Assembly (NCBI GenBank): GCA_001414345.1
Contig: LLCB01000448.1
Location: forward strand, 1 to 35,499
DNA from: Hymenoscyphus infarciens
Taxonomy: Eukaryota > Ascomycota > Leotiomycetes > Helotiales > Helotiaceae
Length of the DNA: 35,499 nucleotides
Reading direction: 5' to 3'
Notes under the pieces: model-generated
What the model saw: the letters and a program-made list of their open reading frames with translations, nothing else
Told to the model about the DNA's origin: nothing
Database searches by the model: none
In this document: one piece after another, positions 10,801-20,355 of the stretch
Layout of the letters: each line of letters opens with the position of its first letter
Position numbering within the stretch: position 1 is the stretch's first letter
Made by a program: the position numbers and the translations under genes

Positions 10801-11360
10801 GCACTCTGACTCTGCTGGTGATCGCTCACCTGTCCAGGCGTAGGGGCAGGTGTGCCACCAGTCAACGGGTTCGTAAATCCCAGAGTGGTACTCTTCTCGT
10901 CCCTTCCAATCAAAACCTCATAATGAACCGCCGCAGAGGATGAGAAAATAACTTGACTCGAAACCTCCACAATCCAGCTCACGCTCTTAACCTCCTCTCC
11001 TTCCCCATCATATCCATGCCTGTCCGCGTTTCCCGCAGACTGTCGAATATCTTCGGGAACCGCGAGTTTCGTGCTAAAGGTCCCTCCAGCTTTGAGATTT
11101 GGCTCAAACTCCGGGACGCCATAGGTACGTGGGTCTTCGAATTTCTCGTTCGGGTTGAAGGTCGCGGGGTAGGCAGCGGCGTAGAGGGTATACGGCCCAT
11201 GAACGAAGGCAGCTCTCAAGGCTATCGCAGAAGTGTTTTTAATTCGGAGGAAGAGGTGGGCGGGAGAAGGTAGGATTCGATCGTGTGCCGGGGTATACGT
11301 GACTGTGTATCGTACAATCTCTCCAATCTTGACGCTTCCAGTCTGATAAATGAGCAACAT
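7803..11360 (-). CDS. ROG1-like serine lipase/esterase (DUF676)
   Basis: A single uninterrupted 1185-residue frame starts at ATG 11360 (MLLIYQTG). The N-terminal ~200 residues form a beta-rich domain typical of the fungal proteins related to yeast ROG1, YDL109C and YDR444W. The alpha/beta-hydrolase follows: VHLVILTHGLHGN (about 262-274, oxyanion region), then FIAHSLGGLVQTYA with the nucleophile Ser near residue 448 in A-H-S-L-G-G, then FVALASPFLGLSNENP. NDGIVPLRTS lies near 577-586. A ~280-residue disordered Ser/Pro/Asn-rich region (about 620-890) separates this from a conserved tail, KVLVSLEPDAHNNMIVRRMF, whose His near 922 I take as the likely catalytic His. Family members are lipid-acting, and yeast ROG1 is a monoacylglycerol lipase. 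The acidic insert at 310-350 (DDNSDDDEVEEE) sits inside the hydrolase domain. The last residues (GEGRGEGRGEAV) come from a G-rich tract. Confidence 0.9.
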   Translation of the reverse strand: MLLIYQTGSVKIGEIVRYTVTYTPAHDRILPSPAHLFLRIKNTSAIALRAAFVHGPYTLYAAAYPATFNPNEKFEDPRTYGVPEFEPNLKAGGTFSTKLAVPEDIRQSAGNADRHGYDGEGEEVKSVSWIVEVSSQVIFSSSAAVHYEVLIGRDEKSTTLGFTNPLTGGTPAPTPGQVSDHQQSQSAKDGHHGAQPKGIYSKAIKMRVDDTASLWNTPPMPEWPRAHKDAAKHKSKDAPVEKAVDGPDETEEIHRRKRQKKVHLVILTHGLHGNLGADMLYMKESIDATARQGKIDAKVRRAKRREQRKAASSEQEGKNGNGGSSAGEGELSSEIWDDNSDDDEVEEEIIVRGFSGNATRTERGIKYLGKRLAKYVLAMTYPDQPYRPVTKKSTAEAISHAVRPTSSHSANVGGKGPATHSHSTIHKDPDTTPKSAYKITSISFIAHSLGGLVQTYAVAYIQKHSPEFFDHIKPINFVALASPFLGLSNENPLYVKFALDFGLVGRTGQDLGLTWRAPTIARSGWGAIVGGIGENAQKLDGQSPPESKPLLRILPTGPAHTVLKKFRNRTVYSNVVNDGIVPLRTSCLLFLDWQGLGRVEKARRENGLVGTVAGWGWAELTGQNTVSPMARTFSEAYDNTNNDNDDSGNNTPTQQGHGDEVPQPPPYATRDDNRSVRGASFTRERSSSLRSTNSDGDTPQPQSQSQTDGPFSSFVKFFQPSSSPKLQSQPKHSKIYHRSQTLKINSSSSAPSITQTPSSPRKPGKATAGHSDEEEHLRVSAPPKTTFFEAAGDILKPPLPSAEFLINPESRARAIFHDRVYHPSDIPAPPLKKRPTGLLARRSTSNFSQAGPGNPSVNRAESNLSTASSTRDYDDTKNTNPDKDPRDVIDGSAMKVEEKIARAYHRDLSWRKVLVSLEPDAHNNMIVRRMFANAYGWPVVKHMCETHFSDAAVANIPDEQESNAQRAKGENEAPDSEGNETKGGSTNQIHMLKRQDRTDSENREATDSVPALHSSPKPNSQLGKSLNRAMTYERSGNESEGWSERDWVDSADESDDFEDSIFPQSPSEMQMKGKLSPREKGKGGGGWNWTEAIAGKGATSPRGTHPKEIDGFLGKARAQSKGSRSPGASSVVGESDGAVERVLGGEVAGMGLGISSSGDPVVGSEAVRSSVDKGEGRGEGRGEAV
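7811..7842 (-). other. G-quadruplex-prone tract at the 3' end of the lipase coding region
   Basis: The plus strand is CCTCCCCCCTCCCCTCCC-like; the minus (coding, hence mRNA) strand therefore has five or more runs of four to six G separated by single A residues, ending about six bases before the stop codon. Such spacing fits G-quadruplex rules. It encodes the Gly/Glu/Arg tail. Confidence 0.7.
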
Positions 11361-12267
11361 CTCGTTGCGTTCGTTGCTTGCTTCGGGAATTGGTTGACGA
11401 GGAGCGGTACTTTATGAAGGGTGTCCGCGGAACAGTCGGCCGGGGGGTCATAAAAGCATGGCGTCAGGAGTGAGGCCTAGATGAATGATAAGAGTAAGAC
11501 TATTCGTTTCAGTCATCCATTGTTCTAGTCGGACTTTTCGCACAGTCCGGGGTTTGCATTTCGATTTCGATTTGGAGCCCGACTCGCGAACTCATCGTCA
11601 TGTGTGGCTTTCTCTAAACGCACCGCCACGATCTCGAACCGCCGGGTTACACAGCATTCGTGGATTCTGAAGCACGAACATTATTTTGGTCAAAGTTTCA
11701 GAGGAAACACATATCAGACTACACAGACAAGAACATGACAATCCAACCATCGGAATTATCTCATTCTATCTCATTCTAGGTTACCAGGCAAGAGATTCGA
11801 GTCTACGTGCCAATCAGCCTGGGACGATGAAAAGTGTTGTTGAGGGCAGTTTAGAAGAATGAGAAGCTGAATTTCTTGATTCTCTTGACGTCATGGAGTA
11901 ATTGCTAGGATTGTGCAAGAATATTGTACAATGTAATATAGTAGAAGAGAGTAATGCTCAACTCTCTTACTGTCCTCGAACTCACAGGTTGTGCTTCCCA
12001 CTTGGAATCTGGAAGAATAAAGATGATCACGAGACAAAAATTATCAGCGGCTAAACCGCTTCGAAGAGAAAAATAATTGACTATTTGTATACATAGACAT
12101 ATCTTTTATTTCACAGAAAAGACTAGCTCAGCATGGCCAAAATATACATCTTCCCTAGCATCAAACAATATTCATGAACAAGAAATCCTCCTCAACTCGG
12201 TTTACGCTTTGCTGGAAATTTCCACCATAACTTGGGTATACGCTATAACTTTCAAAAAGACCAAGAA
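11361..12267. other. Upstream region of lipase and downstream of RBR gene
   Basis: About 900 bp contain the promoter side of the lipase (11361-~11700) and the 3' flank of the RBR ligase. No conserved frame or RNA gene was seen. A plus-strand frame at 12077-12475 is the shadow of the RBR last exon. Confidence 0.6.
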
Positions 12268-14766
12268 TCAAATTGATAACATGCCTTCTTCGGGTTCCAC
12301 ACCTGGTAGAACATGTGTTCTCCAGGCGTTGACTCGATTATTCCCTCGCCCTGATCCCAGACCAGCCAGTACTGATATCTTGGGTGTCCGGGCTGAAGGT
12401 GCTCTCTCCGGTGTTCGCTCGGGTGTTCGAGGAGGGGCGACCCTTTCAGGTGTTCTCTCCGGTATCACACGCTGAATTCCTCTTGTCGAGACTGCTCTGT
12501 CCAGAGTCCGAGTATATGGAGCGTGGACGGCAGCCTCGCTTTCATAATCAGTTCTCGTTCTTCTAGGCACCACTCGCTCAGATGGGCGTGTCGTTTGAGC
12601 AGTGTTGTATTGTTGTTCTCTCATAGTATGTCTTCTCAGCATAGGTGGTGCAGCAAGAGCATTGGGAGGAGGCGGTGGAGGTGCAGGAACGGGATATCGT
12701 TCCGACATTCTTCTTCTGATTCCTCCAGGTGGAGGGGGTGGACCTCCTCGGGCTTGCCGGACACCCATAACATAGTTTGCAGCAGCAGATGCTTGATCAA
12801 AATTTCCAGTGAGGATATTGTGAGCTTCTCTGATATAATTGTCATTCATGAAATGCCCGGCTGCGTTGCCAACTCCATGGATATCGCCGATGCCACCCTG
12901 ATAGTCATCATCATCTATATTGAAGTTCTGTAGACGACGAGCCAACGCTTCGTCTTCACGTTCCTGTCGTCGACGCTCGTTGATCTCTTCATAGTAGGTA
13001 TTTGGTCTTGGGCGACGAAGTCGATCCCGAGTGGGATGTCGATCAGGAAGCGGCGCATTTTGATTTTGGTCTGCTGCTTGAGGGACCTGCATGTGGTTCA
13101 ATCGATCGGCTTCAACAGCCTCATAGTTGAACCAAGGACAGTTGCAAGATTTCCATTTGAGGCCACAGCACATACAGAATTCAGCTGTGCAACGGCTGCT
13201 ATTTGTTAGTTGTTTTCCGAGGTAAGGAATGACAGGACATACCAAGTCATATGGTTGCAGCCCTCCTTTAACTCGACCATTGTTCGACAGCTGTAGCAAC
13301 GTTGCCAACCAGCTTCCTTGGCTGCTGCCAAAAGTTTGTTGGTCTCTTCATCCTTTGGACAATCTCGAGATCCATGCCACTTTCCATTGCACAAGCAACA
13401 AACTTTTGTCTTGCAACGACTACATTTGCCAAATTTCTTCCCGTCTTCTTTGTGAATATTTCCGGGTTTAATCCACTCGCCACATCGTCGCGCTGGGCAG
13501 TAAATTCGGTTTTTTGTGGAGTATTCTTGAAATTTTCGATTCCAGTTCTTCTTGAAATTAATATCAAACAATCTTTCAACATGTTTCAAAGGTATATGGT
13601 CCGCAGTGCAGCATTTCGGCGGCATATGTTGTGGATCAGTAACCGATAACTTGAATATACGTTTCAAGCAAGAGTGGCACATTCTGTGACCACATTTCAA
13701 CTTGGCAGATTTAGATCTTGGGACATCATCAGACAAACAGGTCAAACATTCAACCCTAAGTTTTGTCAGTAAGAATCCGCGTCACACTCTTGCAATCATC
13801 TTACAGTCTTTCAGGTTCATGGTATGGTTGGACTGCTGGCCCGAAGAAAGTACTCAAAAGACCTGTAGACCTTCGACTTGTCGCATTTGTAGTCGTAGTC
13901 GCCAACGATGGTGTACGTTTGGACGAAGGCACATGTGAACTGGTGGTATGACTTCGCTTGGGAGTAGGGGATGATTTGGCTGTCACGTCTCGAGTAGATG
14001 TAGTTCTGGATCGTTCATGTTAGCCTCTTATACCCGGCCATTCCTCCATACCACACCGCTAAAATATATACCTTTTGGGTGGTGACGAAAGATTTGCTTC
14101 TGAAGTCCGCCTAGGGCGATGTGATCGAGATCTTCGTATAGAGTCATCCTCCTTGTGAATATCCCTCTCCCGAGAGACGTCTTTCAACTTCCTGTCGGTC
14201 TTATGTGTGCGCTCCTTCGGTTTGGAGGCCCGATAGTCCTCCTCTGAGATGTAGACAATCTTGATCTTGCGCTTCCTTGGTCGCTCTTTGATTGATTCGG
14301 GCTTCGTCGACACCACCACCTCTTGTTCCGACTCGCTAGACTCTGACTCTGAATCCAGCTTCCTTGTCTCAGGTAGTGTGGCTCGAGAGCGTCGCGATCG
14401 ATTCGAAGGTGTGCCGTAAAGATATGAGGATGGCGACTCGTCCCTAGGACTTCTCGACTCTCTTCGCCTGCGATGATGCTCGTCGTCTGGACTATGATGG
14501 CGCTTCCTCCTTCTATGGCTCGTCGCACTCTTCTCGCTCGGCAGTGTCGCATAGGACTCGGAGGTCATTTTCAAATGCGATGCGGGTCGGTGGATTCCCT
14601 CGCTGCCATCTTGTCTTTCTATCCTCACTCTCCGCACCCCGGGAATCTCTGGGTCCAGCGTGACCCTTTCCTTGCCACTCGATTTTTTGGGTGGCTCATC
14701 GTCCCATTCGCTGTAACTTGAACGGCGCGTAGCTCTTCTTCTGCCCTCAACCTCAGAACTTGCCAT
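12268..14766 (-). CDS. RBR (RING1-IBR-RING2) E3 ubiquitin ligase
   Basis: Four exons, 14766-14072, 14005-13805, 13755-13243 and 13198-12268, give 779 residues. Introns of 66, 49 and 44 bp have donors GTATAT, GTAAGA and GTATGT, and the last joins MT-C-SRCTAEFC exactly within RING2. RING1 spans about 302-348 (CLTC, CGHRMCHSC, KCC), the IBR about 385-431 (YCPARRCG, CSRCKTKVCCLC, H, C) and RING2 about 452-485 (CYSC, GCNHMTC, CTAEFCMCC, C, C). The Cys in EGCNHMTC (about 465) is at the place of the RBR catalytic Cys that accepts ubiquitin by thioester. The N-terminal ~270 residues are disordered and Arg/Ser-rich with long charged runs (RRKRHHSPDDEHHRRRRESR). The C-terminal third is Pro/Arg-rich, with repeated RTPER-like units near the end. 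ATG 14766 (MASSEVEG) is used; the longer frame upstream starts with GTG. The substrate is unknown. Confidence 0.9.
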
Positions 14767-15913
14767 GCCGGCCTTTGAACCCGACAGCCTTAGAGGTTGG
14801 GCACTGAGTCTGCAGTTCTGGGAGGCTTTCTGGGAGGAATAGCGATCGATATATTGAGGAACATCTGTTCGCACGGGATAGGGCGTGGTCCTGGAGGTCT
14901 GATCTCTCCGCTAAGCTGACTTTGATTGGCACTTTCAGCGACACTGCATCATGCGGCCGTCAGTATTGGTGCATGTAAGGCGAACCCGGCGTGGAACAAA
15001 CGGCGACGAAGGCAAGAGAAGAATTGAGGCGATTCGGTCTACAGACGATAGGTGGCGAGGAGGTTGGGCGAGTTGGGCAAACGAATTTGAAGCCCAATAT
15101 AAATCCGGGGAAGTACTGTAGATAGTTGAGGTTGACCCTGAGAGATGCTACCCCTGGCCCCCAAGCTCACCTCACTTCAATCGGGCGATTGGATTCAGCC
15201 CCGCTCGTTTGGAAAATAGGGGGTCGAGCGGATTAAGGTTGTTCCCACAAAGTTCCTACTCCCAAACACATTGCACCAACTGATACTCGTACCAAACCTT
15301 GGAACATGCATAGCATGTACTGTACAGTACTACCTATCCAAGTGGCACCGCATATTCGTCTGAAGGTCATTTCAACTCACTTCACCGACTGCAATCTGCA
15401 TGTCAGATCTCCTATCATCGGAGCCTCTGTTCCAACTCTCTCGGGCAAGTCATGCTGGGATAATCGAACTTCATTTTTCTAAATCATCTAGATTAATATT
15501 CCAATTTGCGTAAGCATTCAGGTTAATTGCCTTGAATTTCCCTAGAGAGTTGGAATAACGAGATAGGCAGGCAGGTACGAACCTGGAGGATTTCCTGTCC
15601 TTTGGACTGTCCATTAGGAGCCGGCCTCGCCAATGGCTAGTATTAGCATGTAATACAGCCAAGTGGAAATTGGAGGTTCAAGTAATCCTAATCCTGTACA
15701 GTGTAACCAAATGATCTCACGGCACTTTCCACAGGCAAGACGGGCAATGGAGATTTCCTGGTCAATGAATCCCATCTGTCCTCTCTCTCTACCTTCTAGG
15801 TACTGATTGCCTCCTGGGCGGATGTAGTACAAGAACCCTCCCCAGAATATCCTACCCAAGCCAACCATCCACCTCTTGACCGGGAAGAAAGCCATCCACC
15901 AGACCACAAAACA
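14767..15913. other. Intergenic, no gene seen
   Basis: This 1.15-kb gap lies between the RBR start and the RNase H-fold stop. A 97-residue minus-strand frame at 15614-15907, immediately past the RNase H stop, is Trp/Gly-rich but shows no family features or splice signals. The region should hold the RBR promoter (14767 upward). Confidence 0.6.
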
Positions 15914-16747
15914 CTACATCTCAATACCGTGATGCTCAGTAAAATCCACATCATACTCTCCCAACGCAGCAGCCTCCTTCGCCTTATCACAAGCCAACTT
16001 ATTCTCCTCCCTCGAGATCTTCCAAAACAAAACCTCCACCCCATTACCTCCAATCTTCTCAATCACCTTCAACAACAACTCCCACAAATCCCGATTCAAA
16101 ACCCTCTTTCCCCTCGCCGTCTTCCATTTCTTTGCAATCCACCGATCCACGTTCTCCGTCGCACCACTGACCACATAATCCGAATCCGTAGCAATCACGA
16201 TGTTCTTCCATCCCTCCACATGCCAAACCCGATATTGCAAAGCCGCAATCACAGCTCGTAGCTCGGCGCGTTCGGTGGTTTGAATAGCTGGCTCTGATCG
16301 TGGACCATGGACTTCGAGACGAAAAGCGACGGTGCCATCGTGGAAGATATCTTTTCTACTTCGACCCGGAGGACGGAAGACGAACGACCAACCCGCGGTG
16401 GGTTCTTGGCTTTTGGCTTGGGGCGAGTATCCAGATGTGAAGATGAGGATCTGGCTCTGCTTTGAGTCGCGAATGAAGCGTGGGCCGGAGGCTCCTTCAG
16501 CTTGACCTGGCGAGAAGATGGTTGTCGGGTCTGTGGTGTTGGGTGGCGCGACGAATCGACCGCATTTTGAGAATTGGACAGGTGGTGGTAGCTTGCGCTT
16601 TTGGGGGTTGAGCTGCTTCTTTGCGTCTTGATCTGTGATTGTGGGGGTGCGTAGGGAGCGAGCGATGAGTTTGGACTCGTAGGGCTCTGGGTTGTAGGGG
16701 CAGATTCGCATTTTGAGAAGTCGGTTGGTGTTTAGGCGCAAACGCAT
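15914..16747 (-). CDS. RNase H-fold protein with altered active site
   Basis: A single exon of 277 residues starts at ATG 16747; a second Met at residue 13 is an alternative start. Residues ~100-265 match the RNase HI fold: strand ILIFTSGYSP, TTERAELRAVIAALQYRVW, VIATDSDYVVSGATENVDRW, the basic WIAKKWKTARGKRVLNRDLW helix region and a C-terminal REENKLACDKAKEAA helix. Of the four RNase HI acidic residues, Glu (about 162, in RAEL), Asp (about 188, in ATDS) and the last Asp (about 254, in ACDKA) are present, but the first, normally T-D-G, is T-S-G (Ser about 105). The N-terminal 90 residues lack a hybrid-binding HBD motif. It may bind RNA/DNA hybrids without cutting, or use another ligand; the change could also be lineage-specific. 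It is not part of a retroelement: GC-normal, no flanking RT. Confidence 0.8.
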   Translation of the reverse strand: MRLRLNTNRLLKMRICPYNPEPYESKLIARSLRTPTITDQDAKKQLNPQKRKLPPPVQFSKCGRFVAPPNTTDPTTIFSPGQAEGASGPRFIRDSKQSQILIFTSGYSPQAKSQEPTAGWSFVFRPPGRSRKDIFHDGTVAFRLEVHGPRSEPAIQTTERAELRAVIAALQYRVWHVEGWKNIVIATDSDYVVSGATENVDRWIAKKWKTARGKRVLNRDLWELLLKVIEKIGGNGVEVLFWKISREENKLACDKAKEAAALGEYDVDFTEHHGIEM

Positions 16748-17961
16748 GGAAGTGTGGATAGAAGACTGGCTATGATTGATCTGGGGTTTCTGGTGCGTGT
16801 CTTGGTTCTCATATGCAGGCAGCCATGCGAAAGCTGGAACCTGGATGGGCGGAGTGACTTGTCAATATACTTGAAGTTGAAGTCGGCAGCTGAACTTTCC
16901 AAGTGGAAAAAAGAAGAGCACGGGTGAGCTACTCGCAACTTTAAGAACCTGAAAGACGCATGAAGGAGCAAGCTATGAATATCAAAGTGTAAGTTTTAAG
17001 ACTCTTATCCTGTCCTAACCTACGGCAGGCTTTTGGTGGGGTTGAGGAACAAACAAACTTGTTTGCACGCCAAGACTAGTGAGTGTCGTGAATAAAGGAG
17101 AACTGTGAAAGTCAGGGGCATTCCACAAGTCGTATTGGAAACTGAATTTGTAATTGGAGAGCATCATCTTTGGTTTCTCGCTTCTCTTTCTTCCTGGGCC
17201 TTTGATGTATAGATTTACTAGCCTTGATATTGAAAAGTATGATGGGATCTGGTATGCTTTATTCCTCGATTGTAATATTGGCCAATCATGTTGATGGTAA
17301 CAAGTTTTGAGTCTGGTAAATTCAACTGTTGAACCATATTATTCTTAGTATGTGGATTAATTAAGTTAATTGGCCAAAGTATGAATCGCCGTATAAGTAT
17401 AGAGTATAAATACTCATCTAAGTATTCTTTATTTAATTTGATTAGCTGTAGAGTCACGTGTAAAACAAATCATTTTCTGCTAATGGGTGTGAAAATCTTG
17501 ATCTCTCCTCGTTTCAAATTATCCGAGTATTAAGCAACGCTACTCTAAATAAACGACTAAAAGGAAGAAACCCTACCGGACTATATTATATTAGAAATAA
17601 GAGTAGTTATAGCTTTGAGAACCAAGTTTTGCCGCAAGACTCACGGCTTTGATAAACCTCGTTTTAAATGATTTGATGCCAATAACAGTGTACTTTAGAG
17701 TATGATTCACAGGCTAGTTTCTCGAATTACTATAAATACACATCTTACTCTCCACTCTATTATCTACTTCTACTTCTAATCTCACATCTTCATAACAAAG
17801 TTCGTGATCACGCTGTTGTTCTTAGTTCAAAGACAGTCAACCTGATAAATCCTTCGCCTCCGATCTTACTCGAAACAATCATCTCAAATTTCATTGTGAG
17901 CTACCATACTAGTTCTTTTTTCATAGTCTTACGGCCTCAGTCTCAATATCACGGTAACAGC
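16748..17961. other. Intergenic and promoter region
   Basis: 1.2 kb without a supported gene. It becomes AT-rich after 17200 and contains the promoter of the downstream gene. The minus-strand frames at 16732-16971 and 17218-17457 have no recognisable content. Confidence 0.6.
17731..17738 (+). promoter_or_regulatory. TATA box (TATAAATA) of the two-copy-domain gene
   Basis: TATAAATA followed by a pyrimidine-rich leader (CATCTTACTCTCCACTC) lies about 230 bp before ATG 17962. The related gene on the opposite strand has the same octamer at a similar distance. Confidence 0.55.
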
Positions 17962-18969
17962 ATGGCCGCGACGCACGAGGACGCACATTTCGATAGGTCC
18001 GAGGAAGAAACCAGTCAACCAAACCAGGAGCTCGCAAAAGAAGAATATTGCACGCTTGACAACTTTTGGTTATGGACACCTGATGAAAAAAGATGTGCTA
18101 AGATAGTTTATGTCAAATGCATAGAGACCAAAGGCAAAAAAGAGGGGTGGAGTTGGTGGGCTGCTGCGAAACTCTTCGAAAGTGTGACCGGCAGCAAACT
18201 GCGTCCAGGGTACCTTCAAGAGACTCTCCGACACGTTGGGGATAAAATTAAGGACATCCCCCTCGATCAGGACGAAATTGAAGATTTCGAGGATGCCTTG
18301 ACAGCTCAAGGATTTTCTTATACAAAGTATTCTAGGAACACGGGGGGGAGGAATCCGATCTGGAGTTCACGCCCGGAACATGAGGGAGCCCTCGAAAACG
18401 ATTCTTCTTCAAAAGTCACACAAAATTCTGCCAATAGCACAGATGCCATCTCCGAAATTGCGATGGTTGACTCCCGAACACATTTGAACCACGCACTGAG
18501 GGCTAAACAGACTCCAGAAAGGCTTCGCCAGCCCGCCAGAGGTAACTGGTCCGAAAGACTATGCAAGTGCGTAAGAATCGTTCTCTTAAAATGTTTCGAA
18601 ACCCGAGTCTGGGATCCACAAGCTGGTATCCAATTTTTAAACATTCACACGAATCAAGGGGAATTCTTTGTGCATTCTCAGGAATGGGCTTTGGAGTCTC
18701 TGTTGAGAAAGGATGAGACTTATATCAAGAAGGACTTTGCAATTGACCACGAGCTGATTCTCGACTTTGAACATTTTCAAAAAATACTTGGAAGCCGATA
18801 TGGAAGCTTCGGAAACCCATTCCCAGATCACAAAGTGACGTACGAGTATAAGCAGTACATGAATTTTGTCGACGAAATCCACCGGGATCACACCCTTCCA
18901 CCTATGCTCAACCCCACAGCAACTGCACCTCCATCCAACAATCTCCTCCCTATGGAGCCTCATTTTTGA
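17962..18969 (+). CDS. Unknown protein with two copies of a W/C/FE domain
   Basis: A single exon encodes 335 residues from ATG 17962 (MAATHEDAHF); the frame extends upstream only from a GTG at 17896. Two internal regions resemble each other: residues ~37-113 and ~195-272. Each has a Trp, then C-x-K/R-I-V-x-x-x-K-C-I/F-E-T, then W-x-x-x-A-A/G-x-x-L/F-L/F about 15-20 residues on, a Leu-rich helix with L-R-x-x, and I/L-D-x-x-x-I-x-x-F-E. The copies read CAKIVYVKCIET and CVRIVLLKCFET. The linker is Ser/Asn-rich, and the tail (after ~280) is Pro-rich. No signal peptide, membrane segment or known catalytic motif is visible. The minus-strand gene at 19798-20355 carries one further copy and is convergent with this gene. 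It is probably soluble and helical. Function unknown; I do not recognise the family. Confidence 0.75.
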   Translation: MAATHEDAHFDRSEEETSQPNQELAKEEYCTLDNFWLWTPDEKRCAKIVYVKCIETKGKKEGWSWWAAAKLFESVTGSKLRPGYLQETLRHVGDKIKDIPLDQDEIEDFEDALTAQGFSYTKYSRNTGGRNPIWSSRPEHEGALENDSSSKVTQNSANSTDAISEIAMVDSRTHLNHALRAKQTPERLRQPARGNWSERLCKCVRIVLLKCFETRVWDPQAGIQFLNIHTNQGEFFVHSQEWALESLLRKDETYIKKDFAIDHELILDFEHFQKILGSRYGSFGNPFPDHKVTYEYKQYMNFVDEIHRDHTLPPMLNPTATAPPSNNLLPMEPHF

Positions 18970-19797
18970 AACTGGTCCACCACCATACGATGGTTTGTTT
19001 AACAGGAGAGTTTGAGCAAAACTATCAACTAAGTTGTGGGGATTATTTGGTAAAGTTGTCAGGGCAGATTTGGTGGGAAACTCTGGTGGAGACGGGTGAA
19101 GTAATGATTGCATTGTTATGACACTTTTGTATAGGACCATATTTAGCTAGCGAATCAATGTTTTTATTTGTAATTCCAATGACAGATTGATTGCGATGAG
19201 GATACATATTTCTCCAAGTCTAAGTTCTGACGGGGTAGGTACAAGATCTAGTATGAGTATTCAATTATGTCTCGGCATACCCTAGATCGCTGTACGTTAG
19301 TCTCTACTTTGTGTAGCTAACTTAAAACTTTCTATGATAATTAAATTAAAAAAAATTATTTAGATAAGTACTTGTAATTCTTGTTGCTACGTTGTCTCAG
19401 ATTTTGGTTAATTAATCCACCTATTAGCGAATGATTTAATTCAACAGTTAAATTTATTAGACTCACTATTAAGTAGTAACATAATTGGTTAATATCACAA
19501 GATAAAAAAGAATACCGGATTTTAAAATACTTTTCAACATATAAGTCGATGCATAAAGGTTGGAGTGCGAAAAGTAATCTCTCACAATTAGGGCCAAAGT
19601 AGTGTTAAAAAAAATAGAGATTTTGAAGTCTCTGCTTTTTTGAAAAACCCTTTCAATAAAAATCAACGTGTCCATTCTCAGTCTAAAGTATTTGCTAATC
19701 AGAAGTACTTTACAAATGCAATTTCAACTCAACGCAATGTTATCTCAACGCTAGCTATAAGTTTTAAACCCTGAGTATGTTTACAACTGTAAAAACA
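18970..19797. other. AT-rich spacer between convergent related genes
   Basis: 830 bp between the stop codons of two related genes, increasingly AT-rich after 19300. The minus-strand frame at 18637-19140 is mostly a shadow of the upstream gene. Nothing else was recognised. Confidence 0.6.
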
Positions 19798-20355
19798 TTA
19801 TTGACGACCCATCTGCCTATTCCGTTCTACCCGAGCTGTCTCGAAAGTGCTAGGTGGGCCAAAGCATTTGCGATTTGAGTCACTAATAAGTGACGGCTCT
19901 AAAGGTCGAAGGGGAAGAGTTCCATGATGGCCCATATACGCCCCTGTTTCTTTGTGTCGTAGGAATGGAGCCTTCAAGGAAGTTTGATTGTCGCTGCCTT
20001 GTCCGTAGGGCTCGTCCAGTTCGTCTTCAAAAGCAACGATCGTGTGGTGATCTATGGAAGATTCCCTAATAACGGCATTATCTTCTTTGAGCCACCTTTT
20101 CAAGCACTGCACTTGGTAGTCTTCATAGGCCTCTTTCGCTTTCCAGTTGAGAAGCCGAATCGCAGCGGGCCAGTTCCAAGCATGCGTCGTATCGGTGCTG
20201 TCGATGCATTTGTATAGAATAATTCTAAGGCAAATGCGAAGGTCTGGATGCCAATCAGAAGGAATATGGAGCACTCTCAAACTGTCGTTTGCTAGTTCTG
20301 CGGGTGTTTCGTTGCTACCTGACGGCTCAGCCACATAGTATTGGTTGGAAGACAT
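19798..20355 (-). CDS. Unknown protein with one copy of the W/C/FE domain
   Basis: A single exon encodes 185 residues from ATG 20355 (MSSNQYYVAEPSG) to TAA at 19798; the frame upstream to 20433 begins with TTG. Residues ~35-113 match the repeated domain of the convergent neighbour: DWHPDLRICLRIILYKCIDS, then W-N-W-P-A-A-I-R-L-L-N, a YQVQCLKRWLK helix and IDHHTIVAFEDEL. The remaining third (Pro/Arg-rich, GTLPLRPLEPS) resembles nothing I know. The N-terminus lacks a credible signal peptide. Shared domain and shared TATA octamer suggest a duplicated, inverted pair. No function is assigned. Confidence 0.7.
   Translation of the reverse strand: MSSNQYYVAEPSGSNETPAELANDSLRVLHIPSDWHPDLRICLRIILYKCIDSTDTTHAWNWPAAIRLLNWKAKEAYEDYQVQCLKRWLKEDNAVIRESSIDHHTIVAFEDELDEPYGQGSDNQTSLKAPFLRHKETGAYMGHHGTLPLRPLEPSLISDSNRKCFGPPSTFETARVERNRQMGRQ

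Noticed and set aside
11600..11660. tRNA-like T-loop (GGTTCGAGATC on minus)
   Set aside because: The T-stem does not pair and no acceptor, D or anticodon arm can be drawn around it.
12077..12475. 132-residue plus-strand frame
   Set aside because: Mostly antisense to the last exon of the RBR ligase.
14767..14874. N-terminal extension of the RBR ligase
   Set aside because: The longer frame begins with GTG; the first ATG is at 14766.
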